Shown here: positions 33,748-41,112 of the stretch, piece by piece | How positions within the stretch are numbered: position 1 is the first letter of the stretch | Layout of the letters: each line of letters opens with the position of its first letter | Origin: Pedobacter jejuensis | GTDB taxonomy: Bacteria > Bacteroidota > Bacteroidia > Sphingobacteriales > Sphingobacteriaceae | Length of the DNA: 42,138 nt | Assembly (NCBI RefSeq): GCF_003725795.1 | Contig: NZ_RBEE01000018.1 | Span: 1 to 42,138, forward strand | Direction: 5' to 3' | Made by a program: the position numbers and the translations under genes | The notes under the pieces: generated by a model | The model's input: only the letters and a program-made list of their open reading frames with translations | Databases searched by the model: none | Told to the model about the DNA's origin: nothing

Positions 33748-33778
33748 ACAGCGGTGATTATGTCTCCGCTGTTTTTTT
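33748..33778 (+). terminator. Intrinsic terminator after the tldE-like gene
   Basis: ACAGCGG and CCGCTGT form 7-bp arms (loop 11 nt), followed by TTTTTTT. It starts 10 nt past the stop and ends about 20 nt before the start of the second TldD gene, so that gene is likely reached only by readthrough or from a promoter within the hairpin region. Confidence 0.8.
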
Positions 33779-33799
33779 ACACTCTAAAATTTTCAAAAA

Positions 33800-35440
33800 T
33801 TGAGAAGAAGAGATTTTTTATATATGACAGGCGTTGGCCTTGGTGCAACCATGATGCCCAACATTCCTGCTTTTGGCAAAATTATTTCCGTTGAAGAATC
33901 TTCAACACCTGTAGATGTTGCTTTAAAGAAGAAAATGGCTGATGTTGCACTTAACGCTGCAAAAAGCAAAGGTGCAACGTATGCCGATGTTCGCATCGGA
34001 AGGTATTTAAACCAGGTTGTTGCTACCAGAGAAACCAGGGTTGAAAACATTTCAAATTCAGAATCTTATGGTTTGGGTGTTCGGGTTATTGCTAACGGAA
34101 GCTGGGGTTTTGCAGCAACCAACAATATGGATAATGCCAGCATTGCAAAGGCTGCGGAAGCTGCCGTTGCCATTGCAAAAGGCAATTCTAAGTTGATGGA
34201 AGAACCTGTACAATTGGCGCCACAAAAAGGATTTGGTGAAGTAAGCTGGAAAACACCAATCGAAATCAATGCATTTGAAGTTCCAATTAAAGATAAAGTA
34301 GATTTATTATTAAAAGTAAACAGCGAAGCAATGAAAGGCGGTGCCAAATTCATCAATTCAAACCTGTTTATGATTAATGAACAAAAATATTTCGCTTCTA
34401 CAGACGGTTCTTATATTGACCAGGATATTCATAGAATCTGGCCAAATTTCACTTTAACGAAAACAGATTCAGCGAGCGGCAAATTTGAAACTAGAAGTGC
34501 ATTAAGTGCACCAATGGGAATGGGATTTGAATATCTGAATCCAAAAGACTCAGAAAAAATTAAAGGCGGACCCGTAACATTATACAAAAAGCGTTATGAT
34601 ATTTTGGAAGATGTTCGCGAAGCTGCAGTTCATGTTGATGAAAAGTTAAAAGCTAAACCGGTTGCTCCAGGGAAGTATGATTTAATACTAGACCCATCTC
34701 ACTTATTTTTAACCATACACGAATCTGTTGGTCACCCGACTGAATTAGACCGTGTACTCGGCTACGAAGCCAATTATGCTGGTACAAGTTTCTTAACATT
34801 GGATAAATGGGAATCGAAAAAATTCAATTTTGGCAGTAAAGAAGTAAACATTCTTGCCGATAAAACTGAAGTTGGCTCTTTGGGTGCCGTTGGTTATGAT
34901 GATGAAGGTGTAAAATGTGGTAATTGGGATATCATCAAAGACGGTATTTTAGTTAATTATCAAACTATACGTGACCAAGCTCACATTTTAGGATTGAAAG
35001 AATCGCAAGGTTGCTGCTATGCCGATAGCTGGGATAGTATCCAATTTCAGCGAATGCCAAATGTTTCATTAGCACCAGGAAACGCGGCCTTGAGTGCAGC
35101 AGAAATGGTTAAAAATGTAGAAAAAGGCATTTACATGTTTGGTAGAAATTCCTATTCAATAGATCAACAGCGTTACAATTTTCAATTCAGCGCACAACTA
35201 GCTTACGAAGTTAAAGAAGGTAAAATTGTTGGCATGTTTAAAGACGCAGCTTATCAGGCAAATACACAAGAATTTTGGAATTCATGTGTTCAGCGTTGCG
35301 ATAAAAATGATTACCGCTTAGGTGGAACTTTCTCGGATGGTAAAGGCCAACCCGGGCAAGTAAGTGCTGTTTCTCACGGCAGCGCAACTACTCGTTTTAA
35401 TGGTGTTAATGTAATTAATACAGGTAGAAGATTAGGATAA
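33800..35440 (+). CDS. Tat-type exported TldD-family metalloprotease (copy 2)
   Basis: The protein has 546 residues from a TTG start. The N terminus RRRDFLYMTGVGLGATMMP has a full twin-arginine motif (RRxFL). The zinc motif HESVGH is at 307-312, and the late Cys region (NSCVQRCDKNDYRLGG) precedes GKGQPGQ. It is a close paralogue of the gene at 30785, with long identical stretches around the active site. It is separated from tldE by an intrinsic terminator. Both TldD copies could share the single TldE partner, giving two alternative proteases. Confidence 0.93.
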   Translation: MRRRDFLYMTGVGLGATMMPNIPAFGKIISVEESSTPVDVALKKKMADVALNAAKSKGATYADVRIGRYLNQVVATRETRVENISNSESYGLGVRVIANGSWGFAATNNMDNASIAKAAEAAVAIAKGNSKLMEEPVQLAPQKGFGEVSWKTPIEINAFEVPIKDKVDLLLKVNSEAMKGGAKFINSNLFMINEQKYFASTDGSYIDQDIHRIWPNFTLTKTDSASGKFETRSALSAPMGMGFEYLNPKDSEKIKGGPVTLYKKRYDILEDVREAAVHVDEKLKAKPVAPGKYDLILDPSHLFLTIHESVGHPTELDRVLGYEANYAGTSFLTLDKWESKKFNFGSKEVNILADKTEVGSLGAVGYDDEGVKCGNWDIIKDGILVNYQTIRDQAHILGLKESQGCCYADSWDSIQFQRMPNVSLAPGNAALSAAEMVKNVEKGIYMFGRNSYSIDQQRYNFQFSAQLAYEVKEGKIVGMFKDAAYQANTQEFWNSCVQRCDKNDYRLGGTFSDGKGQPGQVSAVSHGSATTRFNGVNVINTGRRLG

Positions 35441-35443
35441 AAT

Positions 35444-35472
35444 AAATTGCCAGTTGTATCAGCTGGCAATTT
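35444..35472. terminator. Bidirectional terminator between converging genes
   Basis: AAATTGCCAG and CTGGCAATTT form perfect 10-bp arms with a 9-nt loop. It sits between the TldD copy 2 stop (35440, plus strand) and the stop of the SMP-30-like gene (35478, minus strand), with short T runs on both sides. Confidence 0.75.
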
Positions 35473-35477
35473 ATTTT

Positions 35478-36365
35478 CTATTCAACTCCTTTAGCATTTG
35501 TTACAATCTTATAAATCGATTTTGACGCGGTAATAAATAAAATGTTTTTGTCTTTTCCGCCAAAGGAAATGTTTCCGCACCAATTTTCTGGCACATCGAT
35601 ATGACCAATTTTATTTCCATTTGGGTTGTAAATATCAACCCCTTTACCAGTTAAATAAATATTTCCTTTACTATCTAAAGTCATTCCGTCAGAACCCTGC
35701 CTAAGTAACAACTGGCGATTGCCTAATGAAGCATCTTGGCCTATCTCATATCTATAAGTTACATCAGCAACTCTATCTGCCACGTATAAATATTTTCCAT
35801 CGGGTGTACCAACAATACCATTTGGTCTTTTAAAATCATCTGCCACAACCACTGCTGTCTTTTTTCCTTTCGGGAGATAATAAACCTTTTCACCAACAAT
35901 TTCTGGCGATTTTCTTGTCCAGTAATCACGTTGGTAATATGGGTCGGTAAAATATATTCCGCCATTTTTGTCTATCCAAATATCATTCGGGCCATTTACT
36001 TTCTTACCCTCAAAATCAGAAAATAAAACAGTTACCTTTTTATTTTTATCGATAGACCAAATTTCATTATGTTCATCAGCACACACAATTAGATTTCCCT
36101 TTTTATCAAAATAAGTTCCGTTTGCCCTGCCAGATTTATCCATATATAAACTTAAATGGCCACCAATATCATATTTCCAAATCTTATCATTGGGCTGGTC
36201 TGTAAAAAAAATATTTCCTTGCTTATCTACGGAGGCTCCTTCTGTAAATTTAAATTGCGAAGAAATCAGTTTTAAACTATCCTGAACAAAGATTGGATTG
36301 GTGGATTGTGCAAAGGAAAGTAAAGAAAGCAAAGTTAAAATCGAAAAGATGAAGTACTTTTTCAT
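35478..36365 (-). CDS. Exported SMP-30/gluconolactonase-like protein
   Basis: The protein has 295 residues with a signal peptide ending SFAQ (about 20). It is a six-bladed beta-propeller of the SMP-30/gluconolactonase family: FKFTEGASVDKQGNIFFTDQ holds the first metal-binding Glu, and VNGPNDIWIDKNGGIYFTDP, KRPNGIVGTPDGKYLYVADR and GSDGMTLDSKGNIYLTGK give the Asn/Asp metal ligands in order. It probably hydrolyses a sugar lactone in the periplasm, although many family members have other substrates. It stands alone, convergent with the second TldD gene and followed upstream by a repeat-rich spacer. Confidence 0.9.
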   Translation of the reverse strand: MKKYFIFSILTLLSLLSFAQSTNPIFVQDSLKLISSQFKFTEGASVDKQGNIFFTDQPNDKIWKYDIGGHLSLYMDKSGRANGTYFDKKGNLIVCADEHNEIWSIDKNKKVTVLFSDFEGKKVNGPNDIWIDKNGGIYFTDPYYQRDYWTRKSPEIVGEKVYYLPKGKKTAVVVADDFKRPNGIVGTPDGKYLYVADRVADVTYRYEIGQDASLGNRQLLLRQGSDGMTLDSKGNIYLTGKGVDIYNPNGNKIGHIDVPENWCGNISFGGKDKNILFITASKSIYKIVTNAKGVE

Positions 36366-36428
36366 AGGATGATATTTGGTATTGCAAGGTGATGAATAAA
36401 CATCTCTGTTGCAAATAAAAAAGATATC

Positions 36429-36461
36429 GTTATTTCGAGCGAAGCCGAGAAATCTTTGAAA
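36429..36461. repeat. GTCATTTCGAGC intergenic repeat, copy 1
   Basis: It reads GTTATTTCGAGCGAAGCCGA followed by GAAATCTTTGAAA. It differs from the other two copies at a few positions. Confidence 0.75.
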
Positions 36462-36647
36462 ATAGAAGATTTAAAAATATCTCGAATTGATAAATTTTAG
36501 AAGAGCAATACCCGAAGCATCTATTAATATTCGTCCCGCTATCTCTTCAAGTCCTCATCCTCGTTCCTCGTCTTCCGGGCTTTTCGTTCTATCGGGTCTA
36601 ATTAACTTTTGTTTCTGTAAGTATTTAAGGTTGAATTTAGATAGTGT

Positions 36648-36680
36648 CGTCATTTCGAGCGCAGCCGAGAAATCTTTGAA
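36648..36680. repeat. GTCATTTCGAGC intergenic repeat, copy 2
   Basis: It reads CGTCATTTCGAGCGCAGCCG followed by AGAAATCTTTGAA, then an ATAGAAAACTTAAAT tail that also follows copy 1 in similar form. Confidence 0.75.
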
Positions 36681-36704
36681 CATAGAAAACTTAAATCTCA
36701 ACAC

Positions 36705-36738
36705 CGTCATTTCGAGCGCAGTCGAGAAATCTTTGAAA
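36705..36738. repeat. GTCATTTCGAGC intergenic repeat, copy 3
   Basis: It reads CGTCATTTCGAGCGCAGTCG followed by AGAAATCTTTGAAA and lies 57 bp after copy 2 in the same orientation. Repeats of this kind are frequent in genomes of this family. Confidence 0.75.
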
Positions 36739-36817
36739 TAAATACCTGATGTAAATATATCGTCTTCAACTTTATAAAAACAGGATATATTTTTCATTCA
36801 AATGATCAATTAAAAAC

Positions 36818-38578
36818 TTAGCTCACCCTTTTCCCTTTTAACAACATATTCAAAGCATCATTTAAAGTTCCTGCTTTTTGTACTTCACCCTCATTTACAA
36901 AATAAATTTCATCGGCATTTTCGATGGTATTTAATCGGTGGGCGATGATAACCAATGTTGTTTCTTTAGATAATTTATTTAAAATGCTGCTTAATAATTG
37001 TTCTGTAATCGTATCAATGTTGGCTGTGGCTTCATCTAAAATCAGTAACTCCGGGTTGCGTAAAACAGCTCGCATGAAAGCAATTAACTGTTTTTGCCCT
37101 AAACTAATGCTATCAGAACCCGAAGTAATTTGAGTATTCAAACCTTCATCAAAAATGGCCAAAAGGGCATCGAGATTTGCATCCTGAATTATTTTTTTCA
37201 GCTCATCATCACTCACATCTTTATACTGACTGTTGCCATATAAAATATTATCCTTAACAGTTCCCGTAAATAAAAATGGTTCTTGCAGAATAAAACCAAT
37301 TTTTTGTGTGCGCTCTTCCGCACTAAACGAACGAATATCTTTCCCGTTAAGTAAAACCGTACCTTTTGTGGCATCATACAACCTCGAAATTAATGAGGCA
37401 GTTGTGGTTTTTCCTCCACCAGTTGGCCCAATTAAGGCGTAAGTTTTACCTTTTTCGAACCTTAAATTTATATTATGAAGAATTTCTTTTGAATCATCAT
37501 AAGCGAAATGAACATTTTTAAACTCAAGCAAAGCATCAGAGGTAATCGCTTTATCGCCTTCTACCTGTTGCAGATTTGTATCCAATAATAGGATTTGTGA
37601 GATTCTATCCCAACTTGCCATCGCCACCTGAAAGCTTGTCCAAAGGGCTGCCAATTGCCTTAACGGATTGTAAAAATTGGTGCAATACGAAATGTAACTG
37701 ACCAATAAGCCTAATGAAAACTGACCAATAGAAATTAAATAAATACCAAAAAGCAATACGATTAACTGTGCGGCACTGGATAATAATCCATAAACCGGAA
37801 CAAAAATATTATTGGCCAACCCTGCGCCGATAGCCATTTTGTAATTTTCTTTATTTGCCTCATCAAAACGTTTCCTAAAATAATCGCGGCGATTGAAGGC
37901 TATAATCACTTTGAAATTGTTTAAACTTTCCTGGATTTCGGCGCTTAAACCACCAGTACTTTTTAAACTTTTGGCATTCTTAGCTTTTACCCAAGGCGTT
38001 AAGGCTACCGTAAATAATACGATGATAACCGCTGGCGAAAGTGCAGCTGCACCAAGTTCCAAATTGATGGATAAGAGGAAAATACCTGCACCAATCATGG
38101 TTACAATACTGCTTACAAACTGCATCAGCGATTGCGAGAAAAACTGGTTAATTTTATCAGTATCACTGTTCACCCTCGAAATTAAATCGCCAGCTTTATT
38201 TTGATTGAAGAAGGAAACCGGCAATTCTTGTAGTTTATTGAAGATGGCATTCCGCAGTGTAAAGAGCATTCTCTGTCCAATGCCACCCATTAATTTGGTT
38301 TGTGTGTAGCCAGTAACCATCGCAATCATATACATTACCAACAAAATTCCTCCGAAAACCAAAACGCCATGAAATTGCTTGGTTCTGATGTAAGTATCGA
38401 TAGTGTGCCCAACTAAAAGCGGTCCAAGTAAAAGTAAACCCGAGTTGACCAAAATTGCAATTAAGGCCAGCCAAAGGTTTCTCTGCTCATCAGAAATAAA
38501 TTTCAGCAATCTTTTAAGCGCATTGTAGGTCGATTGCTTTTCCGTACCCTCGCTCAGTTGGTTAAGATTGTATTTCAT
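36818..38578 (-). CDS. ABC exporter half-transporter, catalytically competent subunit
   Basis: From the start used here (MKYNLNQLSEG) the protein has 586 residues: six membrane helices then an ATPase domain. Walker A is GPTGGGKTTT, Walker B LLILDEATANID has the catalytic Glu, and the H-loop IIAHRL has its His. The signature reads ISLGQKQ rather than LSGGQ. It would pair with the neighbouring half-transporter as a heterodimer that exports lipids, drugs or peptides; the substrate is unknown. An ATG at 38626 would add 16 residues and overlap the upstream gene by 65 nt; the ATG at 38578 overlaps by 17 nt and gives a better N terminus. Confidence 0.92.
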   Translation of the reverse strand: MKYNLNQLSEGTEKQSTYNALKRLLKFISDEQRNLWLALIAILVNSGLLLLGPLLVGHTIDTYIRTKQFHGVLVFGGILLVMYMIAMVTGYTQTKLMGGIGQRMLFTLRNAIFNKLQELPVSFFNQNKAGDLISRVNSDTDKINQFFSQSLMQFVSSIVTMIGAGIFLLSINLELGAAALSPAVIIVLFTVALTPWVKAKNAKSLKSTGGLSAEIQESLNNFKVIIAFNRRDYFRKRFDEANKENYKMAIGAGLANNIFVPVYGLLSSAAQLIVLLFGIYLISIGQFSLGLLVSYISYCTNFYNPLRQLAALWTSFQVAMASWDRISQILLLDTNLQQVEGDKAITSDALLEFKNVHFAYDDSKEILHNINLRFEKGKTYALIGPTGGGKTTTASLISRLYDATKGTVLLNGKDIRSFSAEERTQKIGFILQEPFLFTGTVKDNILYGNSQYKDVSDDELKKIIQDANLDALLAIFDEGLNTQITSGSDSISLGQKQLIAFMRAVLRNPELLILDEATANIDTITEQLLSSILNKLSKETTLVIIAHRLNTIENADEIYFVNEGEVQKAGTLNDALNMLLKGKRVS

Positions 38579-40298
38579 AATTGCTGGTACTCTGTTGTGA
38601 ATTGTAAATTTGAACGTATTCTGCACTGTTTTTTAACAATTCCGAATGCGTTCCTTCGGCAATAATTTCGCCTTGCATCATCAAAATGACTTTGTCGTAA
38701 TTTTCTACCGATGCTATTTTTTGGGTGACTGACAATAACGTTAAACCTGGATAATTTTGCTGAATGTTTTCTAAAATCCGCTTTTCGGTATTGGTATCTA
38801 CGCGGGCTGTGAAATCATCCAATAATAAAATTTTAGGATTAACCGCTAATGCCCTCGCCAACATAATGCGCTGCTTTTGACCACCGGAAAGGCTATTTCC
38901 ACGCTCAGAAACTATGGTATTTAATTTATCTGGCAGGCTATCTATAAATTCTTTTAGTTCTGCCGTTTGAATAGCTTTCGCCAAAGATTCATCGGTTACG
39001 GTATCGCTAAAGGCAATATTTTCGCGAATGCTCATGTTAAACATAATGCTATCCTGAAATACAAAACCCACCTGTTTATGAAAATTTTCTTGATTATAAC
39101 TGTTGATTTCTTTGTTATCAAAAAGCACTTCGCCACTGTTTGGGTCTATTAATCCGGTTAAAATGTATAACAATTGTGTTTTCCCAGCAGCTGTTGGTCC
39201 GATGATTGCCGTTTTTGAACCGGCCTTTGCAGAGAACGAAATATCTTTTAAAATTGGTTTTTGTCTGATGTTTAGCGAGATGCCTTTTGCCTCAACATTG
39301 CCAATTAATGTTTCAGTTGATATTCCTTGGTGTTGAATTTCTGGCGCATTTAATACGCTTTCTATTCTTTGGTAAGATGCTGTTGCCTGAGCAATTACAT
39401 TACTCATAAAGCCGATAACCAAAATTGGGAAAATAATTAAGGCCAGATAACTGTTAAATGCTGCAAACTCGCCTAAAGACATGCTGTTGGTGATTACGAA
39501 ATGACCACCCAGTACTAAAATGGTTAAGCCCGATAAGTTGGCTACAAAAACAATAATGGGAATTAAACCTGCAAACAAACGCAGAATGGATAAACCTAAA
39601 TCTCTTGCTTTGGCATTGGCATCGAGAAATTTATTGTATTCGAGCTGTTGCGAATTGATAACGCGAATTAATGCAGCACCTAAAATACTCTCACTAATCA
39701 CTTTATTAAGCCAATCGATTACTTCTCTACTTTTGATGAAAAGCACCCTTACTTTTTTTAATACAAAGAAAAACGCACCACCGATAATAGGCACAATCGC
39801 AATAATGCATAAAGCCAATTTCCAGTTTATCATCAGTAGGAAAATACTTGCTCCAACTATTAAAAAGATAGACGATGCTAATGATACGATTGCCTGAGAA
39901 ACAAACATTTTTATCGAATCGGCATCAGACGTGAGGTTTGTAAGCAGCTTTGATGGATTTGCCTGCAGGATGTAGGCATGGCTTTGTCGCGAAATTTGGT
40001 CGGACAGTTTGGTTCTTAAATCTCTTGCAACACGTTCTGAAGCGTAAGTTTGTACAATACTTTGCAGATAAGTAAAAATAAAAACCAACACAATTGCCAA
40101 AGCAAACTGGTACAAAATTGAGTTTAAATCAAAAGTTTTGTTGGTGTACGAATCGATACCACTTGCAATAATTTTTGGCAATAATAAATTGATTCCGTTA
40201 CTTAATAACGCAAAAAAAATCAATAGAAAAATTAAGCCTTTGTATGATGCAAGTAAACTAAAAACACTTGGTTTTTTAGCCTCTTTGGGTTTTGCCAT
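38562..40298 (-). CDS. ABC exporter half-transporter, degenerate-site subunit
   Basis: The protein has 578 residues with six membrane helices (about 20-300) and an ATPase domain. Walker A is GPTAAGKT (367-374) and the signature LSGGQ is canonical (470-474). Walker B reads ILLLDDFTARVD, so Asp495 stands where the catalytic Glu should be, and the H-loop reads LSVTQKIAS with Gln526 instead of His. It thus supplies a poor hydrolysis site but a good signature to its partner, the hallmark of heterodimeric exporters of the TM287/288 and BmrCD kind. It is the first gene of the pair and has a promoter box at 40325-40332. Confidence 0.94.
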   Translation of the reverse strand: MAKPKEAKKPSVFSLLASYKGLIFLLIFFALLSNGINLLLPKIIASGIDSYTNKTFDLNSILYQFALAIVLVFIFTYLQSIVQTYASERVARDLRTKLSDQISRQSHAYILQANPSKLLTNLTSDADSIKMFVSQAIVSLASSIFLIVGASIFLLMINWKLALCIIAIVPIIGGAFFFVLKKVRVLFIKSREVIDWLNKVISESILGAALIRVINSQQLEYNKFLDANAKARDLGLSILRLFAGLIPIIVFVANLSGLTILVLGGHFVITNSMSLGEFAAFNSYLALIIFPILVIGFMSNVIAQATASYQRIESVLNAPEIQHQGISTETLIGNVEAKGISLNIRQKPILKDISFSAKAGSKTAIIGPTAAGKTQLLYILTGLIDPNSGEVLFDNKEINSYNQENFHKQVGFVFQDSIMFNMSIRENIAFSDTVTDESLAKAIQTAELKEFIDSLPDKLNTIVSERGNSLSGGQKQRIMLARALAVNPKILLLDDFTARVDTNTEKRILENIQQNYPGLTLLSVTQKIASVENYDKVILMMQGEIIAEGTHSELLKNSAEYVQIYNSQQSTSNYEIQS

Positions 40299-40324
40299 GT
40301 TGTGTGATGAACTTTTGTAAAAAT

Positions 40325-40332
40325 CAAATTTA
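40325..40332 (-). promoter_or_regulatory. -7 promoter box of the ABC exporter operon
   Basis: The minus strand reads TAAATTTG, an exact TAnnTTTG match. Transcription would start near 40318, about 20 nt before the ATG at 40298. No clear -33 TTG is seen at the expected distance. Confidence 0.5.
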
Positions 40333-40386
40333 CCCCATTTATCTGAATAGACTGTATGTTTATTTTAATTTTTAAGATAAGGTTAT

Positions 40387-40546
40387 AAACCTCACCATAT
40401 GATTGTTTTTGCATTGCAAAGTGTTGTACGTACCCTCTCCTTGAAGAGCGGGATTTGTTGGACTGTAAGCCTCACCCTATCAACGTTTTTGCATTGGCAA
40501 GTGTTGTACGCTCCCTCTCCTTGAAGAGAGGGATTTGTTGGACTGT
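40387..40546. repeat. 80-bp tandem duplication
   Basis: Copy 1 is 40387-40466 and copy 2 is 40467-40546, with an exact 80-bp period and about ten mismatches. Each copy contains GTTTTTGCATTG, GTGTTGTACG and CCCTCTCCTTGAAGAG; in copy 2 CCCTCTC and GAGAGGG form a 7-bp stem, in copy 1 one base breaks it. It looks like a duplicated intergenic repeat element. Confidence 0.8.
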
Positions 40547-40672
40547 GGTTAATACACGAGAGATTCATAGCACAGCTTTTATGCATTTTTTAATATGAAA
40601 AGTATATAACAAACACAAAGCAATTAGAATACACCGTTTCATTAAGTAATTTCATTTCATTGCCATTGGTTT

Positions 40673-40692
40673 CAACCAATGGAATAGTATAT
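40673..40692. repeat. Perfect hairpin CCATTGGTT-TC-AACCAATGG
   Basis: Nine-bp arms with a 2-nt loop, standing between the 80-bp and 186-bp duplications. There is no T tract on either strand, so it is not a normal terminator. It could mark the boundary of a repeat element. Confidence 0.55.
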
Positions 40693-40706
40693 ATTCTCCC
40701 AAACGG

Positions 40707-41078
40707 AACAATCCTTTGTTTCTAAACGGGATGGCAGCGATATACTTTTTAGATGCAGTTCCATTTAATGTTCAGCATAAACATTAACAAAAAAGATATA
40801 GCGAACAGCCCGACTGATTTCTCCGATGAAACACTTCAGTACCTTTCCAAATCATTTAAAACTAATTTACGCGTAAACATTGCTACCATTGAAACAATCC
40901 TTCGTTTTTAAACGGGATGGCAGCGATATACTTTTTAAATGCAGTTTCATTTGATGTTTAGCACAAACATTCATTAAAAAGATATAGCGAACAGCCCGAC
41001 TGATTTCTCCGATGAAACACTTCAGTACCTTCCCAAATCATTTAAAACTAATTTGCGCCTAAACATTACTACCTTTGC
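40707..41078. repeat. 186-bp tandem duplication of a foldable intergenic element
   Basis: Copies span 40707-40892 and 40893-41078; all anchor points I checked keep an exact 186-bp offset. Inside each, CGGGATGGCAGCGATATAC with TTTTT (40727-40750; 40913-40936) is a near inverted repeat of AAAAAGATATAGCGAACAGC with CCG (40790-40812; 40976-40998), so each unit can fold into a long hairpin. Each copy ends in a TACCnTTG-like box: TACCATTG at 40884-40891 in copy 1 and TACCTTTG at 41070-41077 in copy 2. Confidence 0.8.
41070..41077 (+). promoter_or_regulatory. -7 promoter box of the cvfB-like gene
   Basis: TACCTTTG matches TAnnTTTG exactly and forms the end of the second 186-bp repeat copy. Transcription would begin near 41084, about 29 nt before the ATG. 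A TTTG at 41052-41055 is closer than the usual -33 spacing. Confidence 0.5.
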
Positions 41079-41112
41079 ACAAAACCATTGAAGAAAATGG
41101 TTAACCCACATT

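Larger units (their letters stand above)
36366..36817. other. Repeat-rich spacer
   Basis: No gene. It carries three copies of a GTCATTTCGAGC repeat (separate entries) and a C/T-rich stretch at about 36535-36605 (CGTCTTCCGGGCTTTTCGTT) that resembles other Pedobacter-type intergenic repeat material. Short frames over this region arise from the repeats and are not genes. Confidence 0.65.
40333..41112. other. Spacer built largely of tandem repeats
   Basis: No gene. It consists of an 80-bp tandem duplication (40387-40546), a perfect hairpin (40673-40692), a 186-bp tandem duplication (40707-41078) and the cvfB promoter box (41070-41077). Any short frames over it are repeat artefacts. Confidence 0.7.

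Noticed and set aside
36487..36797. Small genes over the spacer at 36.5 kb on both strands
   Set aside because: The frames run through the GTCATTTCGAGC repeats and owe their openness to them; no ribosome site or family resemblance.
41052..41077. Full -33/-7 promoter pair for cvfB using TTTG at 41052
   Set aside because: The 14-bp spacing is shorter than usual for this phylum, so only the -7 box is claimed.
40387..41078. CRISPR array
   Set aside because: The repeats are two plus two long direct copies without unique spacers of constant size, and no cas gene is present.
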